NCBI RefSeq assembly: GCF_023016265.1
Contig: NZ_CP095412.1
Location: 1,302,001-1,366,000 of the forward strand
DNA: 64,000 nt
DNA from: Blastococcus sp. PRF04-17
GTDB lineage: Bacteria; Actinomycetota; Actinomycetes; Mycobacteriales; Geodermatophilaceae
Direction of reading: 5' to 3'
Below, in pieces: positions 45,701 to 54,016 of the stretch. Each line of letters starts with the position of its first letter. Within the stretch, counting starts at the first letter, position 1. The position numbers were made by a program, and so were the translations under genes. Under the pieces are notes generated by a model. It did not search any database and was not told where the DNA came from. It saw nothing but the letters and a program-made list of their open reading frames with translations.

Positions 45701-45873
45701 AGCGCCGCGACGACCGGTCCGGCCTCGGGGTCGGCCGGCTCGTTGCGCTCGAGGTCCCACAGGCCGAGCGCCGGGTCGGACAGCAGGCGCGCCGCGCGGG
45801 CGCCGTCCCCGAACCCGAACCGGACCAGCCGCACCACGGCAGGGCGCGGGATCTCCTCCTCGGCGAGGGTCAT
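42766..45873 (-). CDS. glnE: Bifunctional glutamine synthetase adenylyltransferase/deadenylase
   Basis: Adds and removes AMP on the Tyr of GlnA according to nitrogen status. The 1035-residue length is normal. Two nucleotidyltransferase domains are complete: GGRELNYVSDVDVVFV near residue 252 (deadenylase half) and GGGEMGFGSDADVLFV near 764 (adenylylase half). Each is followed by a helical GlnE domain. Its target GlnA with the KDLYELPP site is encoded at 25733-27166. It lies 7 bp after an amidotransferase gene, in the same direction as glnA2. Confidence 0.97.
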   Translation of the reverse strand: MTLAEEEIPRPAVVRLVRFGFGDGARAARLLSDPALGLWDLERNEPADPEAGPVVAALARAGDPDLAVRSLHRLVEALDASDASGAAAAALLAGLRGSGLLRSRLLAVLGASSGLADHLAAHPGDWTVLDDDGDGNARGTDGPSAEELRRDMLTAVGADPDDPPWGLRLGKAAPDATPQRIGALREAYRRAILSLAGRDLGDGLPADAVAAELADIAAAVLTAGMALAVAEQPANAAACRLAVIALGKTGGRELNYVSDVDVVFVGEPVDPSDPEAPALASASKVASSLMRICHAAAWEVDAALRPEGKAGALVRTVAGHEAYYRQWADTWEFQALLKMRPVAGDPDLGRAYVDALWPMVWTAGDRPGFVAEVQAMRRRVEAHIPPAQADRELKLGRGGLRDVEFAVQLLQMVHGRADPSLRLGGTLPALQALSAGGYVGREDAATLIASYRFLRTVEHRLQLLRLRRTHLLPTDEQQLRWLARSLGYKPDHRGEAVDVLDAELSLHTREVRRLHEKLFYRPLLSAVARVPGEHLQLNSKAAGDWLRALGFVDPEGALRHLGALTTGVSRSASMQKYLLPVLLQTFASCPNPDAGVLAYRQVSEALGGNQWFLRLLRDEGQVTERLAQLLGSSQYVAALLTRTPEALRLLADDAELEPRSARTLAGAWRQAAGRAPDPQAGIQVLRGLRRQELLRVACADLLGRLDVVRLGRALTDIAVATLQVGLDVAERAYAIEAGLDVADVPADVAVIGMGRLGGGEMGFGSDADVLFVHRPRAGADESRAAAAGNAIAHTLRRLLGEPAPDPAFEIDADLRPEGKKGALSRSLDAFREYYARWVDVWEVQALLRAVPVAGNEQLGADFVALIDPLRYPADGLTDGQVAEIRRIKARVERERLPRGADPATHTKLGRGGLADVEWTVQLLQLEHASRTPVLRASATVEALHALGDAGLLDAAHVDALRSAWELATRARNAIFLVRGRPSDQLPRPGTELVGVARACGYGPDQDPGQFLDDYRRITRRARSVVDEVFYGHPTP

Positions 45874-45880
45874 GGCGGGG

Positions 45881-46615
45881 TCAGGCCGCCTGGCGGGCGG
45901 CGTGCGCCCGGACCAGGTCGGCGAACCGCGCCGCGAACGGGGCCCACGTCTCCTCGATGTAGGGGTGGGCCTCGTCGGAGAGCCGGCAGATCGTCTCGCG
46001 GTCGTACGGGCTGGCGGCGACGCCGACGACGTCGCGCTCGGCCCACTCGTGGACGATCTCCGGCGTCGTCTCGATGTGGAACTGCAGCCCGTAGACGTGC
46101 CGGCCGACCCGGAATGCCTGGTTCGCGTACATCGGGCTGCTGGCCAGCAGCACGGCGCCGGTCGGCAGCAGCGAGATCTCGTCGTGGTGGAACTGCAGCA
46201 CGTCGGGCGAGAGCGGCAGCGGGCCGAAGACGGGGTCCTTGTCCGCAGCGTCGCGCTTCGCGACCAGCAGGGCGCCGACCTCGGGACCGTCGACGCCCTC
46301 GCGCACCTGTCCTCCGCCGACCTGGGCCAGCAACTGGGCGCCGAGGCAGATCGCCAGCGTCGGGAAGTCGGCGGCGAGCGCCTGCTTCAGGAGCGTGCGG
46401 ACCCCGGCGAGTTCGGGGCTGGTCTGCTCGTCGTCCAGCGCCGACTGCGGCCCGCCCAGCACGACGAGGCCGTCGTGCTCGTCGAGGCCCGCGGGCAGCT
46501 CGTCGCCGGAGTACACGTGCCGCTCGTCGAGCTCCATGCCGGCGTCGACCAGCCACTCGCCGAGCCGGGCGACCGGGTCGGTGTGGTGCACGACGGCGAC
46601 GAGCAGGCGGGTCAC
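45881..46615 (-). CDS. Type 1 glutamine amidotransferase
   Basis: A 244-residue GMP-synthase-like GATase1 protein. The nucleophile is in LAICLGAQLLA near residue 88 and the His/Glu pair in LQFHIETTPE near 175. Such proteins often hydrolyse gamma-glutamyl compounds (PuuD-like). Here it sits between glnE and glnA2, which are adjacent in mycobacteria, so a role in glutamine or gamma-glutamyl metabolism is plausible. GTG at 46615 follows TAACCT (46628-46623) by 7 nt. Confidence 0.9.
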   Translation of the reverse strand: MTRLLVAVVHHTDPVARLGEWLVDAGMELDERHVYSGDELPAGLDEHDGLVVLGGPQSALDDEQTSPELAGVRTLLKQALAADFPTLAICLGAQLLAQVGGGQVREGVDGPEVGALLVAKRDAADKDPVFGPLPLSPDVLQFHHDEISLLPTGAVLLASSPMYANQAFRVGRHVYGLQFHIETTPEIVHEWAERDVVGVAASPYDRETICRLSDEAHPYIEETWAPFAARFADLVRAHAARQAA

Positions 46616-46622
46616 CCCTCGA

Positions 46623-46628
46623 AGGTTA
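46623..46628 (-). promoter_or_regulatory. Leaderless -10 box of the glnE-operon amidotransferase
   Basis: TAACCT on the minus strand ends 7 nt before the GTG at 46615. Confidence 0.5.
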
Positions 46629-46645
46629 GTTGCCGCCTCATCAAG

Positions 46646-46703
46646 GAGCCGAAACCGCGGTTTCGGCTCCTCCCGGGAGGAGCCGAAACCGCGGTTTCGG
46701 CTC
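46646..46703. repeat. 58-bp perfect palindrome (AACCGCGGTT family) after glnA2
   Basis: 29-nt arms meet with no loop at 46674/46675. Each arm contains a 22-nt palindrome (46647-46668 and 46681-46702) centred on CCGCGG; the two copies are identical and separated by CCTCCCGGGAGG. It starts right after the glnA2 stop, so it probably terminates glnA2 before the next promoter at 46628. Confidence 0.85.
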
Positions 46704-48044
46704 TTAGAGGCCGGGGAGGTAGCGGCGCAGCTCGAAGGGCGTGACGTTCTGGCGGTAGGAGTTGAACTCCTCCCACTTGTTGCGCAGGAAGAACTCGAAG
46801 ACGTGCTCGCCGAGGGTCTCGGCGACCAGCTCGCTGCCCTGCATCGCCGTCAGTGCCTCACCGAGGGACACCGGGAGGTCCTCGTACCCGGCCGCGCGCC
46901 GCTCGGTGTCGGTCAGCGACCAGACGTCGTCCTCGGCCTCGGGCGGCAGCTCGTAGCCCTTCTCGATGCCCCGCAGCCCGGCCGCCAGCAGGACGGCGAA
47001 GGTGAGGTACGGGTTGCACGCGGAGTCGGGTGACCGCACCTCGACGCGCGCCGACTGGGCCTTGCTCGGCTTGTAGGACGGCAGCCGCACCAGCGCCGAC
47101 CGGTTGGCCCGGCCCCAGGTCGCCGCGGTCGGCGCCTCGGTGCCGGCCAGCAGCCGCCGGTAGGAGTTCACGGTCTGGTTGGTGACGGCGGTGTACTCGC
47201 GGGCGTGGGTGAGCAGCCCGGCGATGAACTGCTTGCCGGTGGTCGACAGCCGCATCGGGTCGGCCGCGTCGTGGAAGGCGTTGCGGTCGCCCTCGAACAG
47301 CGACAGGTGCGTGTGCATCGCCGATCCGGCGAGCTCGGTGAACGGCTTCGGCATGAAGGTGGCGTGCACGCCCTGGGCCAGCGCGACCTCACGGACGACG
47401 TGCCGCAGCGTCATGATGTTGTCGGCCATCGACAGGGCGTCGGCGTAGCGCAGGTCGATCTCCTGCTGGCCGGGCGCGACCTCGTGGTGGCTGAACTCCA
47501 CCGAGATGCCCATCGCCTCCAGCGCGAAGACCGCCTCGCGACGGAAGTCGTGCGCCACGTTGTGCGTGGAGAGGTCGAAGTAGCCGCCGGTGTCGGCCGG
47601 CTGCGGCGGCGTCCCGTCGTCGGGCAGGTCGCGCAGCAGGAAGAACTCGACCTCCGGGTGCGTGTAGAAGGTGAACCCCATGTCGGCGGCCTTGGCCAGG
47701 GCGCGGCGCAGCACGTGCCGCGGGTCGGCCCAGGCCGGTGACCCGTCGGGCAGCGTGATGTCGCAGAACATCCTCGCCGTGTCGCTGGCCTGGCCCTTGG
47801 CCGCCGGCATCACCTGGAACGTGCCGGGGTCGGGCTTGGCCAGCATGTCCGACTCGTAGACGCGGGCGAAGCCCTCGATCGCCGAGCCGTCGAAGCCGAT
47901 GCCCTCGGCGAACGCGGCCTCGATCTCGGCCGGGGCCACCGCGACGGCCTTCAGGTAGCCCGAGACGTCGGTGAACCACAGCCGCACGAAGCGGATGTCT
48001 CGCTCTTCCAGGGTCCGCAGGACGAACTCCTGCTGTCGGTCCAT
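46704..48044 (-). CDS. glnA2: Glutamine synthetase-like GlnA2
   Basis: A 446-residue glutamine synthetase fold that starts MDRQQEFVLRTLEERDIRFV and closely follows my memory of mycobacterial GlnA2 (Rv2222c), including length. It has GFDGSAIEGFARV, metal ligands in HPEVEFFLL, GSAMHTHLSLFEGD and NRSALVRLP. The adenylylation loop of GlnA is absent, so GlnE should not act on it. In Streptomyces, GlnA2 is a gamma-glutamylpolyamine synthetase, which would fit the nearby amidotransferase. ATG at 48044 matches the homologue; ATG at 48053 is possible. Confidence 0.93.
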   Translation of the reverse strand: MDRQQEFVLRTLEERDIRFVRLWFTDVSGYLKAVAVAPAEIEAAFAEGIGFDGSAIEGFARVYESDMLAKPDPGTFQVMPAAKGQASDTARMFCDITLPDGSPAWADPRHVLRRALAKAADMGFTFYTHPEVEFFLLRDLPDDGTPPQPADTGGYFDLSTHNVAHDFRREAVFALEAMGISVEFSHHEVAPGQQEIDLRYADALSMADNIMTLRHVVREVALAQGVHATFMPKPFTELAGSAMHTHLSLFEGDRNAFHDAADPMRLSTTGKQFIAGLLTHAREYTAVTNQTVNSYRRLLAGTEAPTAATWGRANRSALVRLPSYKPSKAQSARVEVRSPDSACNPYLTFAVLLAAGLRGIEKGYELPPEAEDDVWSLTDTERRAAGYEDLPVSLGEALTAMQGSELVAETLGEHVFEFFLRNKWEEFNSYRQNVTPFELRRYLPGL

Positions 48045-48067
48045 GCTCGGCATGATCGCGTCCGCTC

Positions 48068-48083
48068 GTTTCCGGGATGTGAC
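48068..48083 (-). promoter_or_regulatory. GlnR-like half box upstream of glnA2
   Basis: On the minus strand the sequence reads GTCAC-N6-GAAAC, an exact match to one GlnR consensus unit. It ends 14 bp before the ATG at 48053 and 23 bp before that at 48044, closer to the gene than the glnA box, so it may act as a repressor site. No second unit is recognisable. Confidence 0.5.
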
Positions 48084-48139
48084 GTCCTCCCAAGCCTGCC
48101 CCGTCCGAGGGACGTGCTCCACCCCGGCGCGCTGGGGAG

Positions 48140-49369
48140 CTAGGCCGCCAACCGCTCCAGCGGGGTGTCCGGATCGGTCAGCGAGGCGACCGGCACCTGG
48201 CGGCGGGTGCGGATCAGCTCCTGGATCGGGCCCGTCACGTCCCACACGTTCACGTTCATGCCCGCCGTGACCCGGCCGTCGGCGAGCCAGAAGGCGATGA
48301 ACGCCCGCTCGTCGACGCTGCCGCGGCAGACCACGGTGTCGCCGGGCCCGGCCAGTCCCGAGTACTCCATGCCCAGGTCGTACTGGTCGGTGAAGAAGTA
48401 CGGCACCCGCTCGTAGCTGACGGGTTGCCCGAGCATCGACCGTGCCACGGCCTGCCCCTGGTTGAGCGCGTTGGCCCAGTGCTCCACGCGCACGTGCCGC
48501 CCGTAGAGCGGATGGAACGCCGACGCGACGTCGCCTGCGGCGAACACGTCCGGGACGGCGGCGCGCAGGCCCTCGCTCACCACGATGCCGTTGTCCACCT
48601 CGACCCCTGCGGCCGCCGCGACCTGGGTGTTCGGCACGACGCCGACGCCCACCACGACGAGGTCCGCCGGGATGCCGGCGTGGCCGTCGGTGACCACGGA
48701 GCTGACCCGGCCTCCCGACCCACGGAACTCGCGGACGCTGGTGCCGGTCAGCAGGTCCACGCCGTTGTCGCGGTGCAGACCGGCGAAGACGGCGCCCATC
48801 TGCGGTCCGAGCACCGCGTGCAGCGGGGTCGGCTGCGGCTCGACCACGACGACGTCGTTGCCGTGGTGGCGGGCGGCCGCGGCGACCTCCAGGCCGATCC
48901 ACCCGGCGCCCACGACCACCACGCGGCGGCCGCCCTCGGAGAGCTCGGCCTTCAGTTCGTCGGCGTCGGCTGCCGTCCGCAGGTACCGGACGCCGTCCAG
49001 GTCGGCTCCGAGCACCGGCAGCCGGCGGGGCGAGGCGCCGGTGGCGAGCAGGACCGCGCCGTAGCGGAGCTCGGACCCGTCGCCGAGCGTGAGGCTGCGC
49101 CCGGCCACGTCGAGCGCCGTCGCCCGGACACCCGTCCGCAGGTCGACGTCCTGCTCGGCGTACCAGCCGGCGTCGTGCACCTGTGCCTTCTCCCGCGGCG
49201 CCGTGCCGAGGAGGTAGTCCTTGGACAGCGGCGGCCGCTCGTAGGGCAGCTCGGGCTCATCCGCGAGCAGCACGACGGGCCGGTCGAAGCCCTCGGCCCG
49301 CAGCGTCTCGGCGGCCCTCGCGCCGGCGAGTCCCCCGCCGACGATCACGAACGGTTCCTGTGTGGTCAT
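48140..49369 (-). CDS. NAD(P)/FAD-dependent ferredoxin-reductase-like oxidoreductase
   Basis: A 409-residue flavoprotein of the class supplying electrons to ferredoxins. It has FVIVGGGLAGARAAETLR, the ATG motif LLATGASPRRLP, NAD-binding VVVVGAGWIGLEVAA and FAD motif VFAAGDVAS near residue 280. The C-terminal reductase domain is present (YFFTDQYDLGMEYSG). ATG at 49369 overlaps the folE stop by 4 bp (ATGA), giving a coupled folE-reductase operon. No ferredoxin or P450 gene is near. Confidence 0.92.
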   Translation of the reverse strand: MTTQEPFVIVGGGLAGARAAETLRAEGFDRPVVLLADEPELPYERPPLSKDYLLGTAPREKAQVHDAGWYAEQDVDLRTGVRATALDVAGRSLTLGDGSELRYGAVLLATGASPRRLPVLGADLDGVRYLRTAADADELKAELSEGGRRVVVVGAGWIGLEVAAAARHHGNDVVVVEPQPTPLHAVLGPQMGAVFAGLHRDNGVDLLTGTSVREFRGSGGRVSSVVTDGHAGIPADLVVVGVGVVPNTQVAAAAGVEVDNGIVVSEGLRAAVPDVFAAGDVASAFHPLYGRHVRVEHWANALNQGQAVARSMLGQPVSYERVPYFFTDQYDLGMEYSGLAGPGDTVVCRGSVDERAFIAFWLADGRVTAGMNVNVWDVTGPIQELIRTRRQVPVASLTDPDTPLERLAA

Positions 49370-49989
49370 CGCGACCGACCTCCCGTGCCGGTGAGTGCGA
49401 AGAACTCCTGACGTGATCGCGCGTCCTCCCGCAGCAGGCCGTGCAGCGCTGAGGTGATCGTCCGCGACCCCGGCGCCCGCACCCCGCGCAGCGACATGCA
49501 CAGGTGCTCGGCCTCGACCACGACGCCGACCCCGCGCGGGTCGAGGTTGTCCTGCAGCCAGTCGGCCACCTGCTGGGTGAGCCGCTCCTGCACCTGGAGG
49601 TCGCGGGCGAACAGCTCGAGCACCCGGGCGAGCTTGGACAGGCCGAGGATGCGGTCGCCCGGCAGGTAGCCGATGTGCGCGACACCGGAGAAGGGCAGCA
49701 GGTGGTGCTCGCACAGGGACCGTACGGGCAGGTCGACGGCGAGGACCAGCTCGTCGTAGCCCTCGTCGTTGGCGAACGTCGTGAGGTCGAAGCCCGGCGC
49801 GGTGAGCAGTTCGGCGTAGGCGCCGGCGACCCGGCGGGGGGTATCGGTCAGGTGGGGGGACGCCGGGTCGCGGCCCAACGCGCGCAGCAGATCGGTGACC
49901 GCCCGTTGCGCGGCCGGCAGGTCGATGGGCCGCCGCGCGTGCCGCACCCGCGTGCGCCGGCTCGCATGGAGGACGAGGTCGGCGGTCAC
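49366..49989 (-). CDS. folE: GTP cyclohydrolase I
   Basis: Converts GTP to dihydroneopterin triphosphate, the first step of folate synthesis. The 207-residue protein has the zinc site SLCEHHLLPFSGVAHIGYLP, the second Cys ligand in EHLCMSLRGV, and the SKLARVLELFARDLQVQERL helix. Two adjacent GTG codons (49992 and 49989) could start it; 49989 has AAGGAG 5 nt upstream and is preferred. No other folate gene is adjacent. It may be an extra, condition-specific folE. Confidence 0.94.
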   Translation of the reverse strand: MTADLVLHASRRTRVRHARRPIDLPAAQRAVTDLLRALGRDPASPHLTDTPRRVAGAYAELLTAPGFDLTTFANDEGYDELVLAVDLPVRSLCEHHLLPFSGVAHIGYLPGDRILGLSKLARVLELFARDLQVQERLTQQVADWLQDNLDPRGVGVVVEAEHLCMSLRGVRAPGSRTITSALHGLLREDARSRQEFFALTGTGGRSR

Positions 49990-50001
49990 CACGACTCCTT
50001 C

Positions 50002-50050
50002 TAAGAGGAACCCTTACTCGTAGTAGAGTCCCGAGCCGGGCAGCTGTCAA
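50002..50050 (-). promoter_or_regulatory. folE promoter region with an inverted repeat
   Basis: On the minus strand a perfect -35 TTGACA (50050-50045), overlapping the upstream gene's stop, is followed 17 nt later by TCTACT (50027-50022). TAAG-N7-CTTA (50002-50016) is an inverted repeat just downstream, a likely operator. The neighbouring HTH regulator is the obvious candidate to bind it. Confidence 0.55.
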
Positions 50051-50718
50051 CCCGTCGCGGCCACCGGCTCCAGGACGACGCAGCAGCGACCGGGAGCGGG
50101 CGCCAGGCGGGCCGCGAGCCCGGCCTCGACCGCGTCCAGCATTCCCGCGAGCAGCCGCAGGTTCATGCCGCAGACGAGCTCGGTGTGCGCCTGTGCCAGC
50201 GCGTGGAACGGGCAGTTGACCAGCGAGATCACCGCGCCCTCCTCGCGCGGCTCGAAGCCGTGGGTCTCCAGGACCCCGAGGACGGCGGCCCGCCCCCGCG
50301 CTGCGCCGGAGGCCAGCTCCCGCCCCCGCTCGTAGGCCCGCCGGTCGAGCACCTCGCGGGGGGACCCGCCGGCCTCGCTCGACTCCGACAGGGCGCCGGC
50401 CAGCAGATCACCGGCGAGGTCGTAGTGACGCTCGGGCAGGGAGACATCGACCGTCCCCTCGGCGCGGCGGTAGAGCTTCGCCGGCCGGCCGGCGCCGGGA
50501 CCGGTGCGCCCCGAGCGGCGCTCGTAGTGGACGTCGAGCAGGCCCTCGGCGACGAGCCGGTCGAGGTGGAAGGCGGCCGTGGGCCGAGGCACTCCCGTCG
50601 CGCCGGCGACGTCGTCCCGGCTGAGCGGGTTCGGCGAACGGGCGACGTGCTGGTAGAGGCGACGGCGGGTCGGCTCGGCCAGCGCGGCGACCGCGGCGAC
50701 CCGGGCATCGCGCTCCAC
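50047..50718 (-). CDS. Winged-helix regulator with C-terminal Cys cluster
   Basis: A 223-residue regulator. The N-terminal domain is an ArsR/MarR-like winged helix (EPTRRRLYQHVARSPNPLSR, then GVPRPTAAFHLDRLVAEGLL). The C-terminal domain has Cys in VNCPFHALAQAHTELVCGMN and GRCCVVLEP, an arrangement like SufR-type iron-sulfur regulators. It may therefore sense iron-sulfur status, oxygen or nitric oxide. GTG at 50718 follows TAGAGT (50730-50725) by 6 nt. It lies directly before the folE promoter, in the same direction. Confidence 0.85.
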   Translation of the reverse strand: MERDARVAAVAALAEPTRRRLYQHVARSPNPLSRDDVAGATGVPRPTAAFHLDRLVAEGLLDVHYERRSGRTGPGAGRPAKLYRRAEGTVDVSLPERHYDLAGDLLAGALSESSEAGGSPREVLDRRAYERGRELASGAARGRAAVLGVLETHGFEPREEGAVISLVNCPFHALAQAHTELVCGMNLRLLAGMLDAVEAGLAARLAPAPGRCCVVLEPVAATG

Positions 50719-50724
50719 GCGGCC

Positions 50725-50730
50725 ACTCTA
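50725..50730 (-). promoter_or_regulatory. Leaderless -10 box of the winged-helix regulator
   Basis: TAGAGT on the minus strand ends 6 nt before the GTG at 50718. Confidence 0.5.
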
Positions 50731-50756
50731 GAACCAAGAAGCGTGGACGAAACAGC

Positions 50757-51182
50757 TCAGATCGCGGCGGGCTGGTCGTCGGGGTCGTCGTCCCGCTCGT
50801 CCGGATCGCTGCTCAGCCGGAACGGCTGCTCGGGCTCCGGCGAGGGCAGCGCTGCCGCGCCTGCCACCGGCTGCGGCCGGGGCCGGCGTGGCACGCCGAC
50901 TCCCGCTCCGCCGCCCCTCCCCCGGTACACCAGCAGGCCGGCCACCGGGTCCGGCACGGCGTCCAGCGCGGCCCGTACGGCCGGCAGTCCGCGGAAGCGC
51001 TCGAGCCGGTCGTCGTCCGCGAACACCAGCTCCAGGACGACGCCCCAGCGGGTGTCGTGCCATTCCCAGTACTGGGCGCCGTGGGTGATCGCGGCCTCGA
51101 CCAGGCCGTGTTCGTACGCCCGGCGCCAGGCCGACGCCGGCTCCCCGCCGTCGAGGACCTCGACGGTGAGCCACTCGGGCAC
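50757..51182 (-). CDS. Conserved hypothetical protein, 141 aa
   Basis: No family recognised. The first 85 residues look folded (MPEWLTVEVLDGGEPASAWR, then YEHGLVEAAITHGAQYWEWH, ELVFADDDRLERFRGLPAVR). The last 50 are Pro/Asp-rich and probably disordered. GTG at 51182 is strongly supported by a TAGCGT -10 box (51195-51190) ending 7 nt upstream. It is divergent from nadE, with about 110 bp between starts. Confidence 0.75.
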   Translation of the reverse strand: MPEWLTVEVLDGGEPASAWRRAYEHGLVEAAITHGAQYWEWHDTRWGVVLELVFADDDRLERFRGLPAVRAALDAVPDPVAGLLVYRGRGGGAGVGVPRRPRPQPVAGAAALPSPEPEQPFRLSSDPDERDDDPDDQPAAI

Positions 51183-51189
51183 GCCGTCC

Positions 51190-51195
51190 ACGCTA
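51190..51195 (-). promoter_or_regulatory. Leaderless -10 box of the 141-aa gene
   Basis: TAGCGT on the minus strand ends 7 nt before the GTG at 51182. Confidence 0.5.
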
Positions 51196-51290
51196 GGCCG
51201 GTGGGCGCCCGTGATCCAGGGTCCGGAGTGACGGCGGTCACTCCGGCCCCGTCTGGCCGCCTGACCGGCGGCGAGACGAGACTGTGCCCC

Positions 51291-53125
51291 GTGAGCGATC
51301 AGCAGCAGGTGCAGTTGCGCGTGGGCCTGGCCCAGATCGACACCCGCGTCGGTGACATCGCGGGCAACGCCGAGCTGGTGCGCACGTGGGCGGCGAAGGC
51401 GGCCGGGGACGGCGCGCACCTGGTCGTGTTCCCGGAGATGACCCTGACCGGCTACCCGGCGGAGGACCTGGTGCTGCGCGAGTCGTTCGCGACCGCCAGC
51501 GAGCAGGCGCTGGTCGACCTGGCGGCGCGGCTGGCCGACGACGGGCTGGGCGAGATCGCGGTCGTGGTGGGCTACCTGGCACACACCGAGGGCGCCGGGC
51601 CGGCTCAGGTGGACCACCCGCCGAAGGACGACGCCGACCGGCCCGGCGACGCCAATCCCCGCCGCGGCGCGCCCCGCAACGCCGCCGCCCTGCTGCACGG
51701 GGGGCAGGTCGTGACCCGGTACTTCAAGCGGCACCTGCCCAACTACGGCGTCTTCGACGAGGCCCGCTACTTCGTGCCCGGCACCGAGCTGCCGGTCGTG
51801 CGCTTCCGCGGGGTGGACGTCGCGCTGACCATCTGCGAGGACCTGTGGGTCGAGGGCGGGCCGTGCGGCGTGGCCGGGCAGGCCGGGGTCGACCTGGTCG
51901 TCTCTCCCAACGCATCCCCCTACGAGCGGGCCAAGGACGACCTGCGGCTGCCCCTGGTCCGCCGGCGGGCCGCCGAGGCGCGGGCCACGATCCTGTACTG
52001 CAACCAGGTCGGCGGCCAGGACGAGCTGGTCTTCGACGGCGATTCGCTGGCCGTCTCGCCGACCGGTGACCTGCTCGCCCGGGCACCGCAGTTCGTCGAG
52101 CACTTGCTGACCGTCGACCTGGCCATCGATCCGTCGGCGGTCCCCGAGCGCAGGGACGGCCGCATCGGTCCGATGACGGTGACCCGGCACGTGCTCTCCG
52201 AGGACCCCGTGCCCGCGTTCGAGGCGCGCCCCGGCACGGTCGCCCAGCCCCTGACCGACTGCGAGGAGGTCTGGCGCGCGCTCGTCCTCGGCCTCAAGGA
52301 CTTCATCGACAAGAACGGCATGCCCTCGGTCGTGCTCGGCCTCTCCGGCGGCATCGACTCCGCGGTCGTGGCGGTCATCGCCGCCGACGCGCTCGGCCCC
52401 GACCGCGTGCACGGCGTGGGCATGCCGTCGGTGCACTCCAGCGCCCACTCGCTCAGCGATGCCCAGGAGCTGGCCGAGCGGGTCGGCCTGCACTACTCGG
52501 TCGTGCCGATCGCGCCGATGGTCGACGCCTACCACTCGTCGGTGGAGCTGACCGGCGTCGCCGCGGAGAACCTGCAGGCCCGCGTCCGCGGCACGCTGCT
52601 CATGGGGCTGTCCAACCAGCACGGGCACCTGCTGCTGACCACCGGCAACAAGAGCGAGGTCGCCGTCGGCTACTCGACGCTCTACGGCGACTCCGCGGGC
52701 GGGTTCGGCCCGATCAAGGACGTCCCGAAGACGCTGGTGTGGGAGCTGGCCCGGTGGCGCAACGACCAGGCGCGCCGGCGCGGGGAGGTCGAGCCGATCC
52801 CCCAGCACTGCATCGACAAGCCGCCGTCGGCGGAGCTGGCGCCCGGCCAGGTCGACACCGACTCGCTGCCGTCCTACGACGAGCTGGACGCGATCATCGC
52901 CGACTACGTCGACGGGGACCTCGGCATGGCGCAGCTGCTGGAGCGGGGCCACGACGCCGAGACCGTCGCGCGGGTGCTGCGCCTGGTCGACGCGGCGGAG
53001 TTCAAGCGCCGGCAGTCGGCGCCCGGAACGAAGATCAGCCTCAAGGCGTTCGGACGTGACCGGCGGCTGCCGATCACCAACCGGTGGCGGGAGACGCTGC
53101 CCACGGTCCGCGAAGGAGCGCAAGC

Positions 53126-53129
<4 letters not shown>
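51291..53129 (+). CDS. nadE: Glutamine-dependent NAD+ synthetase
   Basis: Final step of NAD synthesis, amidating deamido-NAD with ammonia from glutamine. The 612-residue protein has an N-terminal nitrilase domain (Glu in [12 protein letters not shown], Lys in [14 protein letters not shown], Cys in ALTICEDLW) and a C-terminal synthetase domain. The latter has the P-loop [13 protein letters not shown] near residue 350 and [21 protein letters not shown] at 51291 begins just before the conserved [11 protein letters not shown]. Its stop overlaps the panB ATG (ATGA), so the two cofactor genes are coupled. Confidence 0.96.
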
Positions 53130-53959
<830 letters not shown>

Positions 53960-54016
53960 CGCCTGACCGCACCCAACTCCCTTGTCGGACGGGAACGACC
54001 GGGCCAGCCTGGGCGC

